Source: Hyphomicrobiales bacterium
GTDB taxonomy: Bacteria; Pseudomonadota; Alphaproteobacteria; Rhizobiales; Xanthobacteraceae
DNA length: 64,000 bases
Direction of reading: 5' to 3'
Assembly: GCA_017305665.1 (NCBI GenBank)
Contig: JAFKKH010000007.1
Location: 62,001-126,000 of the forward strand
Shown: positions 16,007-25,075 of the stretch, one piece after another
How the letters are laid out: each line of letters starts with the position of its first letter
How positions within the stretch are numbered: the stretch's first letter is position 1
The notes under the pieces: model-generated
The model's database searches: none
Seen by the model: only the letters and a program-made list of their open reading frames with translations
Told to the model about the DNA's origin: nothing
Made by a program: the position numbers and the translations under genes

Positions 16007-17472
16007 GCGCGCGACCTCGGCTCGGTCAGTTGCGGCGGAGACTGCCGAACCTCGGTGTTGTTGTCTTTCAGCGAAGACAGCGGCTGCACGTAGTCCATGT
16101 GGCCGCCCAGCGCGGCATAATCCGATAGCTTCAGCGTGAACTCGATCGGCGCGACCAGCGCCGGCGTCGGAACGTAACCGAACGCGCCTTCAGGAACGCG
16201 CGTCACATCGACCATGAAGGTGATGCCGCCGCCGGGCCACACATAGACCGGCGCACCGCCGCAGGTCACCGACGTCAGCGCGTCCTTGACCGAGCGCGTC
16301 AAACGCACCGGGTTGTCCGTGACGCCGGCGCGTAGCGATCCGCCAGCGCCGCCCATAAACAGCACCGTGCACAACGCCGGTTCGCAGTTTTCCTGTATTC
16401 GTTCTACAGACGATTGAAGCGCAGGCGGCATCGGCTTCTCGATCGGCTTCAGGGATTCATCGAGTTCGAAATAGGCCGCATGTTCGCCTGTCGTCGAAAC
16501 CATCAGCATCCGCAAACCTGGCTGCGCCTCCTTCGGGTTGAACGGTCCAAGGATCGAGAGCGGATCGGCGATATTGGTGCCGCCCCAACCCGTTCCGGGA
16601 TCGGCCACCTGAAAATAGCGTCCAGGTGTCGAACGGCGTCCCTTCATCTTGATGCCGGTATCGGGAATATCGAGCAGTTTGCCGGCCTGGTGCTCGGACA
16701 ACACGCCGGTGATGTGGTCGTCGACCACAACGACTTCGTCGACCTTACCCTGCCATTGTTTCGCAAACATCCCGATCGTCGCGGAACCGCAGCCGACTCG
16801 CATGCGCTCCTCGGCCATGCCGTTGACAACAGGTGGATACCCGGCCTGGACGATCACCGTCGCGCCGCCATCGATGGTCATTTCCACCGGCTTGCCGTTG
16901 GACAGGTCCATCAGCGCGTCGCAGGTGACCCGGCCTTCCTTCTTCGAACCGCCGGTCAGATGGTGGACGCCGCCAAGCGACAGCATCTGCGATCCATATT
17001 CGCCGGTGGTGACATGACCGATTGCTTCGCCCTGTACCCGCACCGCCGCGGTTTCGGGGCCAAGATAACGGTCGGTGTCGATCTTCACCTTGACGCCGCA
17101 GTAGCTGAAGATGCCCTCGGTCACGACCGTGACCATATCGACGCCATCGACTTGCGATGACACGATGAACGGAGCGGGCTTGTAATCGGGATAGGTGGTA
17201 CCTGCGCCGATGGCTGTGACGAAGACGCTTGGCTCGTGGACGATCTTGCCGTCCCAATCGCCGCTGGCCTGAAACGGCACCAACCGTCCGCCGTGGGAGA
17301 CCGTTCGCTCCAGCACCACGTGGGGATCGACGCGAACCAATTCGCCGTTATGATTGGCATAACGATCGCACGCGCCCGCAGCGCCCGGCTTGATGTAGCA
17401 CATGACCGGACAGGCATCGCAGCGGATCTTGTCCGTCTGACCCGCAGCAGCAGAGGTTGTGTCATCCATCAT
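16003..17472 (-). CDS. hnr: 6-hydroxynicotinate reductase
   Basis: The 489-residue iron-sulfur protein starts with a four-cysteine cluster motif, C18-x2-C21-x3-C25-x9-C35 (RCDACPVMCYIKPG). Long conserved segments follow, including GIFSYCGVKVKID, HHLTGGSKKEGRVTCDAL and VWPGGGITFMVDV. It resembles the E. barkeri enzyme that reduces 6-hydroxynicotinate to tetrahydro-6-oxonicotinate with reduced ferredoxin. DGGAT (201-205) resembles the GAT core of ApbE flavinylation sites, though the usual Ser/Thr before GAT is Gly. I start at 17472; 17469 is equally possible. The frame is open to 17616, but that stretch contains an operator. Confidence 0.82.
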   Translation of the reverse strand: MMDDTTSAAAGQTDKIRCDACPVMCYIKPGAAGACDRYANHNGELVRVDPHVVLERTVSHGGRLVPFQASGDWDGKIVHEPSVFVTAIGAGTTYPDYKPAPFIVSSQVDGVDMVTVVTEGIFSYCGVKVKIDTDRYLGPETAAVRVQGEAIGHVTTGEYGSQMLSLGGVHHLTGGSKKEGRVTCDALMDLSNGKPVEMTIDGGATVIVQAGYPPVVNGMAEERMRVGCGSATIGMFAKQWQGKVDEVVVVDDHITGVLSEHQAGKLLDIPDTGIKMKGRRSTPGRYFQVADPGTGWGGTNIADPLSILGPFNPKEAQPGLRMLMVSTTGEHAAYFELDESLKPIEKPMPPALQSSVERIQENCEPALCTVLFMGGAGGSLRAGVTDNPVRLTRSVKDALTSVTCGGAPVYVWPGGGITFMVDVTRVPEGAFGYVPTPALVAPIEFTLKLSDYAALGGHMDYVQPLSSLKDNNTEVRQSPPQLTEPRSRA

Positions 17473-17540
17473 GAACGCATCCACGAGCCGGGACGAAGTG
17501 ACGGACCGGAATAAATTTGCAATCCGCAGCCGGCACTTCA

Positions 17541-17552
17541 TTCGTATACGAA
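17541..17552. promoter_or_regulatory. GTATAC operator near hnr
   Basis: TTCGTATACGAA is a perfect 12-bp palindrome 69 bp upstream of the hnr start. It shares the GTATAC core and the TT/AA ends with the sites at 6799, 6813 and 17697. Confidence 0.6.
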
Positions 17553-17696
17553 CGATGTTGCGCGCAGACGCGAAGCCTGTCAAGCGGACGGCCGTAGCGA
17601 ACCGGACCTGCCGCATAAAGGTTCAATCGCCCGCCCTCGTGTTCATAAATCGTACGACCACCGGTGTCGGGTGATCGATTGTCGCTGACGCTTGCA

Positions 17697-17712
17697 CGTT
17701 TGTATACAAACG
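17697..17712. promoter_or_regulatory. GTATAC operator near nicA
   Basis: CGTTTGTATACAAACG is a perfect 16-bp palindrome centred about 63 bp upstream of the nicA start. It is the longest single copy of the motif in the window and probably the reference site for the regulator. Confidence 0.65.
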
Positions 17713-17767
17713 GTATCGTTGGCAATGCCTGCCGACGTTTTGCAATGCAGCAGACCGGATCGCAACG

Positions 17768-18259
17768 ATGAGCCCCTCCAAACCTTCTACGCGTCTCACC
17801 GTGAATGGAAAGGTCCGTGATGTTGACGCTTCGCCCGACACAGCGCTGCTCTATGTGCTCCGCAACGATCTCGAACTGAACGGGCCGAAGTATGGCTGCG
17901 GCCTCGGCGAATGCGGCGCGTGCACCGTCATCATCGACGGTGTTGCGGCGCGGTCATGCGTGATCCCGATCGGCGGCTGCGAGAACCGCGATGTGCTGAC
18001 ACTGGAAGGTCTGGGCTCCCGCGAACACCCTGATCCCGTGCAGAGCGCCTTCATCGAAGAACAGGCCGCGCAGTGCGGCTACTGCCTCAACGGCATGATC
18101 ATGTCCATCAAGGCACTGCTGTTGAGAAATCCGCAACCTTCGGAAGTGGAGATCGCGGAGGCGCTGAAATACAACCTCTGTCGTTGCGGCGCCCATGTGG
18201 AAATCATGCGCGCCGCGATGCGTGCAGCCGGGCGCACCCTCGAGAGCCTTGCGCAATGA
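17768..18259 (+). CDS. nicA: Nicotinate dehydrogenase small subunit, two [2Fe-2S] clusters
   Basis: The 163-residue protein is a xanthine-dehydrogenase-family iron-sulfur subunit. The plant-type cluster uses C44, C49, C52 and C64 (GCGLGECGAC). The second uses C103, C106, C138 and C140 (CGYC and CRC). It carries electrons from the molybdenum site of NicB to the haems. Together they hydroxylate nicotinate at C6. The nicB start overlaps its stop by 4 bp. NicA of Pseudomonas putida has the same size and layout. The ribosome site is weak. Confidence 0.92.
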   Translation: MSPSKPSTRLTVNGKVRDVDASPDTALLYVLRNDLELNGPKYGCGLGECGACTVIIDGVAARSCVIPIGGCENRDVLTLEGLGSREHPDPVQSAFIEEQAAQCGYCLNGMIMSIKALLLRNPQPSEVEIAEALKYNLCRCGAHVEIMRAAMRAAGRTLESLAQ

Positions 18260-21200
18260 CGCCATCGTCCCTCGGCTCCGGCAACAAATTTTCCGGATCG
18301 CTCTCGGTGGTTCATCCCGCGGGCACCGTCACCAGCACCGGAATCTTCGAGACCTTCATCAAGATCGCGGCGGACGGCGTTATTACTGCGTTCAACGGTC
18401 ATGTCGATCTCGGCACCGGCATCCGCACCGCGCTCGCGCAGATCGTAGCCGACGAACTCGACGTCTCGTTCGCGCGCGTGGTCGTCGTGCTCGGCGACAC
18501 CTCCAGCACGCCAGACCAGGGACCGACCATCGCCAGCGAGACTATCCAGGTCACGGCCGTGCCATTGCGGAAGGCGGCGGCGCAGGCGCGGCAGTATCTG
18601 GTGCAACTAGCCGCCAAACGGCTCGAGTTGCCCGAGAGCAAATTGACCGTCGACGACGGACTGATTCGCACCCATGACAACCGCAGCCTGAGCTATGGTG
18701 AGTTGATCGGAAACGACGTCATCCGCCTCGAACTCGCGGACGATGTCGTGGTGAAAACCGCGGATTCCTATCGGATCGTCGGGCAGTCCGTGCCGCGGGT
18801 CGATCTTCCCGCCAAGGCGACCGGCGAACTCGTCTATGTGCATGACGTCCGCGTGCCCGGCATGCTGCACGGTCGCGTGGTCCGCCCGCCGTATGCCGGC
18901 GTCGACGCCGGTGATTTCGTCGGCACCAGCCTGATCGCGATCGACGAGTCCTCCGTCAAGGATATTCCAGGTCTCGTCGCCGTGGTGCGGATCGGCGACT
19001 TCGTCGGCGTGGTCGCCGAGCGCGAGGAAAACGCCATCAAGGCGGCGGCACAGATCAAGGTGACGTGGAAGCCGACGCCCACGCTGCCCGATCTCGACGA
19101 CATCCAGAACGCGTTGCGTACCAATCCGTCGACGCCACGCACGCTGCTCGACAAGGGCGATGTCGATAGCGGGATTGCCGCGGCAGACAAGCCGATGAAG
19201 CGGACCTACGTCTGGCCTTATCAGATGCACGCCTCGATCGGACCATCGTGTGCGGTCGCCGACTGGCAGGCGGGGCAGGTGCGCGTCTGGTCCGGCACCC
19301 AGAATCCACACGCTCTTCGCGCAGATCTCGCGCGGCTGCTGTCCCGTCCGGAAACCGAGATCGATCTGATCCGGATGGAAGCCGCCGGTTGCTACGGGCG
19401 CAACTGCGCCGACGATGTCACCGCCGATGCGGTGCTGCTATCACGCGCGGTCGGAAAACCCGTGCGCGTACAACTCACCCGCGAACAGGAACATGCCTGG
19501 GAGCCGAAGGGCGCCGCGCAACTGATTGACGTCGATGGCGGCCTGCGCGCCGACGGCAGTGTCGCGGCTTATGATTTTGCCACGCGCTATCCGTCCAATG
19601 CCGCGCCGACGCTGGCGTTGCTGCTCACGGGCATGGTGTCCCCGACGCCGGCGGTTCTGCAGATGGGCGACCGCACCGCAATTCCGCCCTACGACTACGA
19701 TGCGATGCGTGTCGTGGCGCACGACATGCCGCCGATCGTACGCGCGTCGTGGCTACGCGGCGTGTCGGCGCTGCCGAACACCTTTGCACACGAGTCCTAT
19801 ATCGACGAACTCGCTACCGAAGCGGGCGTCGACCCCATCGAATACCGGCTGCGCTACCTGAAAGACCCGCGCGCGATCGACCTCGTCAAGGCCGTCGCCG
19901 AACGCGCAGAGTGGACGCCGCGTCCGGTGTGGACGCCGCCTGAACCGGACGGCGACGTGGTCCACGGACGCGGTTTCGCTTATGCGCTCTATGTGCATGG
20001 TCCGTTTCCGGGCAAACCGGCGGCATGGTCGGCATGGGTGACCGATGTCGCCGTCGACAAATCGACCGGCGAAGTCAGCGTGACACGCGTCGTCGCAGGC
20101 CAGGACTCCGGCCTGATGATCAATCCGGACGGCGTCCGCCATCAGATCCATGGCAACGTCATCCAGTCCACCAGCCGCGCGCTGATGGAAGAAGTCGCGT
20201 TCGAGCCATCGTCGGTCGCGAGCCGCGAATGGGGCGCCTATCCCATCGTCAAATTTCCCGACGTGCCCAAGATCGACGTGCTGATGCTGCCGCGCGCCGA
20301 TCAGCCACCAATGGGCGTCGGCGAATCCGCCTCGGTGCCGAGCGCGGCCGCGATCGCCAACGCTATCTTCGATGCGATCGGCGTGCGCTTTCGCGAGCCG
20401 CCGTTCACGCCGGAGAAAATCAGGGCCGGTCTCGGACGCGTGGCGCCAGCGCCGACGCATATTTTGCCAGTACCGCCGCTTCCGCCAACGCGAACGCAGA
20501 AGAGCCCTTTCGCAAAGCCGCTCGGCATCGTCTCCGGAATCGCGGCGCTATGCGCCGCCGCCATCGGCCTTGCCGCTGCTGTTCTGCCGGGACGTGCGAT
20601 CGCGCCGATCGCGCGCCCGGATGCGTCGACCTACTCCGCCGCGACCATCGCACGCGGCGCACAACTCGCGGCGCTCGGCGATTGCGCCGTGTGCCACACG
20701 GCTCTGAACGGAATCACGAACGCCGGCGGGCGGCCGCTGGAGACACCGTTCGGCACGATCTACGCGACCAATATCACGCCAGACCTCGAAACCGGCATTG
20801 GCGCATGGTCGTATCCAGCCTTCGAACGTGCCATGCGTGAGGGCCTTCATCGCGACGGGCGGCAGCTCTATCCAGCCTTCCCCTATAACCACTTTGCGAA
20901 GACCACAGACGCGGACTTGCAGGCGCTCTATGCCTACCTGATGGCGCAGGCGCCGATACGTGCAGTCAATCGCGAGACGGCGCTGCCCTTCCCCTTCAAT
21001 GTGCGGCCACTGATGGCGGGGTGGAATGCGCTATTCCATAACAACAGCGAATTCACGCCCGACACGACGAAGTCCGAGCTGTGGAATCGCGGCGCCTATC
21101 TGGTGGAAGGCCTCGGCCATTGCGGCGCGTGCCACACGCCGCGCAATGCGCTTGGCGCGGAAAAGGATGCGAAGGCCTATCTCGCCGGCGGATTCGCCGA

Positions 21201-21810
21201 AGGGTGGGAAGCCCCGCCGCTGACATCGCTGTCGCACGCGCCGATTCCCTGGAGCGAGAGCGAGTTGTTCGCGTACCTGCGCACCGGCCACTCCCGCTTC
21301 CATGGCGTGGCGGCAGGACCGATGGGCCCGGTCGTGAAAGAACTGGCCGCACTGCCGGACAATGACATCAAAGCGATGGCGCACTACCTCGCCTCGTTCA
21401 ACATAGCCGTCGGTCACGATCAACAGCAGGCCCTCGCCGTGCAACTGGAGACGGCGACCCTGTCGCTTGACTACTCCGCGCCTCAGACCGGTGCCCGCAT
21501 CTATGAGGGCGCTTGCGCCGTCTGCCACGCCGTGGGCGGTCCGCAACTGTTCGGCAGCCGGCCGTCATTGGCGCTCAACAGCAACCTGCACAGCGCGACG
21601 CCAGACAACCTGATCCAGGTGATCCTGCACGGCATCGACACTCCGGTCTCCAGCGACCTTGGCTATATGCCAGCGTTCAAGGGCAGCCTGAATGCCGAGC
21701 AGGTCGCCGATCTCGTGATTTACCTCCGCCGGCAGTTCGCGCCCGGCAAGCCGGCCTGGAACGAAGTGGAAACGGCGGTCCGGAAAGTCATGCTGGCAAC
21801 GCCGGACTGA
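18256..21810 (+). CDS. nicB: Nicotinate dehydrogenase large subunit, molybdopterin plus tri-haem cytochrome c
   Basis: The 1184-residue protein joins a molybdenum hydroxylase domain (about 20-740, active-site glutamate E690 in MGVGES) to a cytochrome c region with three CxxCH sites at 810, 956 and 1087. A hydrophobic helix (about 756-780) lies between the two parts and could be a membrane anchor. This is the NicB architecture of Pseudomonas, in which electrons from nicotinate go through haem c to the respiratory chain, not to NAD. The haems need periplasmic maturation, so the topology of the molybdenum half is an open point. Confidence 0.92.
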   Translation: MTPSSLGSGNKFSGSLSVVHPAGTVTSTGIFETFIKIAADGVITAFNGHVDLGTGIRTALAQIVADELDVSFARVVVVLGDTSSTPDQGPTIASETIQVTAVPLRKAAAQARQYLVQLAAKRLELPESKLTVDDGLIRTHDNRSLSYGELIGNDVIRLELADDVVVKTADSYRIVGQSVPRVDLPAKATGELVYVHDVRVPGMLHGRVVRPPYAGVDAGDFVGTSLIAIDESSVKDIPGLVAVVRIGDFVGVVAEREENAIKAAAQIKVTWKPTPTLPDLDDIQNALRTNPSTPRTLLDKGDVDSGIAAADKPMKRTYVWPYQMHASIGPSCAVADWQAGQVRVWSGTQNPHALRADLARLLSRPETEIDLIRMEAAGCYGRNCADDVTADAVLLSRAVGKPVRVQLTREQEHAWEPKGAAQLIDVDGGLRADGSVAAYDFATRYPSNAAPTLALLLTGMVSPTPAVLQMGDRTAIPPYDYDAMRVVAHDMPPIVRASWLRGVSALPNTFAHESYIDELATEAGVDPIEYRLRYLKDPRAIDLVKAVAERAEWTPRPVWTPPEPDGDVVHGRGFAYALYVHGPFPGKPAAWSAWVTDVAVDKSTGEVSVTRVVAGQDSGLMINPDGVRHQIHGNVIQSTSRALMEEVAFEPSSVASREWGAYPIVKFPDVPKIDVLMLPRADQPPMGVGESASVPSAAAIANAIFDAIGVRFREPPFTPEKIRAGLGRVAPAPTHILPVPPLPPTRTQKSPFAKPLGIVSGIAALCAAAIGLAAAVLPGRAIAPIARPDASTYSAATIARGAQLAALGDCAVCHTALNGITNAGGRPLETPFGTIYATNITPDLETGIGAWSYPAFERAMREGLHRDGRQLYPAFPYNHFAKTTDADLQALYAYLMAQAPIRAVNRETALPFPFNVRPLMAGWNALFHNNSEFTPDTTKSELWNRGAYLVEGLGHCGACHTPRNALGAEKDAKAYLAGGFAEGWEAPPLTSLSHAPIPWSESELFAYLRTGHSRFHGVAAGPMGPVVKELAALPDNDIKAMAHYLASFNIAVGHDQQQALAVQLETATLSLDYSAPQTGARIYEGACAVCHAVGGPQLFGSRPSLALNSNLHSATPDNLIQVILHGIDTPVSSDLGYMPAFKGSLNAEQVADLVIYLRRQFAPGKPAWNEVETAVRKVMLATPD

Positions 21811-21870
21811 CCCTCCGGCACTGGCGTTCCCACACTTTGCAAACGGCCGGCCGCACGATACTTTAGTGGC

Positions 21871-23175
21871 ATGACCGTTACCGATATCGCGACGCGAACC
21901 TACAATCACGGCTGGCGCCTCGACCCCATCGTGCGCAGCCTGCTGGATACCGATTTTTACAAGCTGCTGATGATGCAGATGATCCGGGAATTCTATCCGG
22001 ACGAGCATGTGACCTTTTCGGTCATCAATCGCAGCCGTCGTGTCCGCCTCGCCGAAGTCATCGACGAAGGCGAGTTGCGCGCGCAACTCGACCATGCACG
22101 CAGTATCGGCTTCAGCAAGAAGGAGCTGATCTGGCTCGCCGGTAACACGTTCTACGGCAAGACCCAGATGTTTTCGCCGGACTTCATCAACTGGCTCACG
22201 ACCTTCCGGCTGCCTGAATACGAGTTGCGCAAGGTCGACGGCCAATACGAACTGCATTTTCATGGTCCATGGACCCACACCACCATGTGGGAAATTCCGG
22301 CGCTCGCCATCCTGAACGAGTTGCGCTCGCGGCAGGCGATGAAAGGCCAGGGCCGCTTCGCGCTTGATGTTCTCTATGCACGCGCCAAGGCCAAGCTGTG
22401 GACCAAGGTCGAGCGGCTGCAAAAGCTGGATGGTCTGCGGCTGTCGGACTTCGGTACTCGGCGGCGGCACGGTTTTCTCTGGCAACGCTGGTGCGTCGAG
22501 GCGGTGAAGGAAGGACTCGGGTCGGCATTCACCGGCACATCCAACGTCCTGCTCGCCATGGACAGCGATCTTGAAGCGATCGGCACCAACGCGCATGAGC
22601 TTCCGATGGTGGCCGCAGCGCTAGCCAACGACGACACAGAATTGCGCTGGGCGCCCTATCGCATTCTCGACCAGTGGCGGCACACTTATGGCGGCAACCT
22701 GCTGATCGCCCTGCCCGATGCGTTCGGCACCAAGGCTTTCCTGCGCGACGCGCCGGAATGGGTGGCCGACTGGACCGGCTTCCGCCCCGACAGCCTGCCG
22801 CCGATCGCAGCCGGCGAAGAAATCATCAAGTGGTGGAAGATGAAGGGCCGCGATCCCCGGGAAAAGCTGCTGGTGTTTTCCGACGGCATGGACGCCGACT
22901 CGATCGAGGAGACGCATCGGCATTTTGCCGGCCGCGTGCGGGTCAGCTTCGGCTGGGGCACCAACCTGACCAACGACTTCGTGGGATGTTCTCCTGACGG
23001 CGGGGCCGACCTCGATCCGATCTCGATCGTCTGCAAGGTGACGGCGGTCAACGGCCGGCCAGCCGTCAAACTCTCGGACAATCCGGAAAAGGCGACAGGC
23101 GAACCGTCGGAGATCGAACGCTACCTACGGGTGTTCGGCGATGCCGGCCGTGTCCGTGCCGCGGTGCACGTCTGA
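21871..23175 (+). CDS. pncB: Nicotinate phosphoribosyltransferase
   Basis: The 434-residue enzyme makes nicotinate mononucleotide from nicotinate and PRPP with [18 protein letters not shown] at the start and [20 protein letters not shown] in the middle are family signatures. [10 protein letters not shown] holds the histidine equivalent to the phosphorylated one of Salmonella PncB. It lies 60 bp after nicB on the same strand, so NAD salvage and catabolism of the same molecule are probably expressed together. Confidence 0.93.
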   Translation: MTVTDIATRTYNHGWRLDPIVRSLLDTDFYKLLMMQMIREFYPDEHVTFSVINRSRRVRLAEVIDEGELRAQLDHARSIGFSKKELIWLAGNTFYGKTQMFSPDFINWLTTFRLPEYELRKVDGQYELHFHGPWTHTTMWEIPALAILNELRSRQAMKGQGRFALDVLYARAKAKLWTKVERLQKLDGLRLSDFGTRRRHGFLWQRWCVEAVKEGLGSAFTGTSNVLLAMDSDLEAIGTNAHELPMVAAALANDDTELRWAPYRILDQWRHTYGGNLLIALPDAFGTKAFLRDAPEWVADWTGFRPDSLPPIAAGEEIIKWWKMKGRDPREKLLVFSDGMDADSIEETHRHFAGRVRVSFGWGTNLTNDFVGCSPDGGADLDPISIVCKVTAVNGRPAVKLSDNPEKATGEPSEIERYLRVFGDAGRVRAAVHV

Positions 23176-23197
23176 TACGAGAGCGCTGAACTCGTTC

Positions 23198-24856
23198 TCA
23201 CACCTTGCCGTCGATCATCACTTCGATGAGTTTTGCGCCGGGCCGGTTGAAGGCGGACGTCAGCTTGCCGTCGAGATCCTTGGGGTCGTCGATGCGGATC
23301 GCCTTGAGACCGAGAGCCTTGGCGATCCCGGAAAAATCCACCGGCGGATCGACAAAATCCATGCCGATGTAGTTGTCGTCCTTGTGGAAGGCGAGCAGGC
23401 GCTGCTTGATGATCCGATAGCCGCCGTTATTGGCGATCACGACATTCAACGGCAGCTTATGATGCGCGGCAGTCCATAGCGACTGGATCGAATACATCGC
23501 GCTGCCGTCGCCGGAATAGCACACCACGGGCCGATCCGGATTGGCGAGACTGACGCCGACCGATGCCGGCAAGCCCCAACCGATGCCGCCCGAGGCGAGT
23601 GCATGATAGCCGTAACGGTCGCGATGCGCGCGCAGCGCGGGAATCGCGCGCGAGGAGGTCAGCCCTTCATCGACAAGAATGGCATTGTCCGGCATCGCAT
23701 CGATCACCTTCAGCGCCAGCCAGTCCGGATTGATCGGCGTCTTGCTGCCCGCCTTCGTGATCTCCTCGACGAGCTTGGCCCGTCGCGCTGTCCAGTTGGC
23801 TGCCTTTAGCTTCGCAAGCCCATCCCGCGCACGTGTCTCGAGCGCCTTTCCGCCAGCCGATTTGAGCGCGGGAATCAGCGCCAGCAGCGTTTCCTTGACG
23901 TCAGCCTTGAGTGCGATATCGACGGGATAATTCTTGCCGATATCCCAATCGATGAGCCCAACCTGCGCGATCGACAGGCCCGCCGGCAACGGATCGATCT
24001 CGCTGTAGACGGACATCCGCAGCGGATCGGAGCCGAGCACGATCATCAGATCGTAGCCGCCCAGCGTCTCGCGCACGTTCTTCTGATCGCGAGACAAGGG
24101 GCCCATGTAGCATGGGCTCTCGGACAGGAAGTGTGCGCCATAGGCGACCGACTGCTGGAACGCCGGGCAGCCCAGCATCTCGGCCAGTTGCGCCGCCTCG
24201 TTCAGCGCATCGCTTTTGACGATTTCGTCGCCAACCACGATGACCGGATTGCGGGCGCGCAGAATTCGATCCGCAAGCGTGGACACCGCGCCGTCGGACG
24301 GCCGGACGCGTGTATCGACCCGCGTCGATTTGCCGAGTTCGATGCCAGCTTCGGCGTTCAGGATATCGCCCGGCAACGAGATGAAAACCGGGCCCGTCGG
24401 CGGCGTGGTCGCGATCTTCGCGGCGCGCCGCACGATGCGCGGCAGGTCTTCCAAACGCGTCACCTCCACGGCCCACTTCACCAGCGGCTCGGCGATCCGC
24501 ACCAGGGGGTCGTACAGCAGCGGCTCCATCAGACCATGACCCTGCTCCTGCTGGCCGGCGGTCAGGATCATCGGGGTGCCCGTGAACTTTGCATTGTAGA
24601 GCGAACCCATTGCATTGCCGAGCCCGGGCGCAACATGGACGTTGCAGGCGACCAGCCGGCCGGAAGCGCGGCTATAGCCATCGGCGATTGCGACGACGAG
24701 GCTTTCCTGCATCGCCATCACGTAAGTGAGGTCGGGATGCTCCTTGAGCGCATGCATGATCGGCAGTTCGGTCGTTCCCGGATTACCGAACAGATGCGTA
24801 ATGCCCTCGTCCTTGAGCAACGCCAGAAATGCCGAACGTCCGGTGATCCGATTCAT
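23198..24856 (-). CDS. Thiamine-diphosphate-dependent decarboxylase-like enzyme (benzoylformate decarboxylase group)
   Basis: The 552-residue protein has three TPP-enzyme domains. GNPGTTELP supplies the cofactor-activating glutamate. NVHVAPGLGNAMG contains a histidine aligned with H70 of benzoylformate decarboxylase. The Mg/TPP motif is GDGSAMYSIQ through NNGGYR. The second active-site histidine of that enzyme seems to be missing (DPLRMSVYSE in that area). It probably decarboxylates or ligates a 2-oxo acid. The ATG at 24856 has GGGAGGG upstream. It converges on pncB and no pathway is certain. Confidence 0.82.
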   Translation of the reverse strand: MNRITGRSAFLALLKDEGITHLFGNPGTTELPIMHALKEHPDLTYVMAMQESLVVAIADGYSRASGRLVACNVHVAPGLGNAMGSLYNAKFTGTPMILTAGQQEQGHGLMEPLLYDPLVRIAEPLVKWAVEVTRLEDLPRIVRRAAKIATTPPTGPVFISLPGDILNAEAGIELGKSTRVDTRVRPSDGAVSTLADRILRARNPVIVVGDEIVKSDALNEAAQLAEMLGCPAFQQSVAYGAHFLSESPCYMGPLSRDQKNVRETLGGYDLMIVLGSDPLRMSVYSEIDPLPAGLSIAQVGLIDWDIGKNYPVDIALKADVKETLLALIPALKSAGGKALETRARDGLAKLKAANWTARRAKLVEEITKAGSKTPINPDWLALKVIDAMPDNAILVDEGLTSSRAIPALRAHRDRYGYHALASGGIGWGLPASVGVSLANPDRPVVCYSGDGSAMYSIQSLWTAAHHKLPLNVVIANNGGYRIIKQRLLAFHKDDNYIGMDFVDPPVDFSGIAKALGLKAIRIDDPKDLDGKLTSAFNRPGAKLIEVMIDGKV

Positions 24857-24980
24857 GCAAACCCTCCCGTCCCGCCACGATGCGCGGGTTTGCGCCATCA
24901 TCACCATTCACAGAGGCGACGCAATGGAGCCTGCTCATGGCAGCGTTGCGGGAACGGTGACGGAGATATCCTTTGATACA

Positions 24981-25064
24981 TCATGCCCAACTTTATGCCG
25001 GGCATCCACGTCTTGGCCACGCGTCAAAGACGCGTGGATGGCCGAAATAAGTCCGGCCATGACG
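24981..25064. repeat. Intergenic palindromic repeat, Bradyrhizobiaceae type
   Basis: The 84-bp element contains CCACGCGTC-AAA-GACGCGTGG (25017-25037), flanked by GCCGGGCATCCACGTCTT on the left and GTGGATGGCCG...CCGGCCATGACG on the right. From memory, elements of this form are scattered in many copies through Bradyrhizobium and Rhodopseudomonas genomes. It lies between the TPP enzyme and serA, where it may also act as a transcript end. Confidence 0.6.
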
Positions 25065-25075
25065 ACTGACTCCGC

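Larger units (their letters stand above)
17473..17767. promoter_or_regulatory. Divergent promoter region between hnr and nicA
   Basis: This 295-bp gap drives the leftward reductase operon and the rightward nicAB genes. It contains two palindromes of the same family (17541-17552 and 17697-17712), one near each gene. No other gene is supported in it. Confidence 0.7.

Noticed and set aside
17473-17616. N-terminal extension of the 6-hydroxynicotinate reductase
   Set aside because: The extra 48 residues would cross the GTATAC palindrome at 17541 and do not look like a signal peptide or cluster domain.
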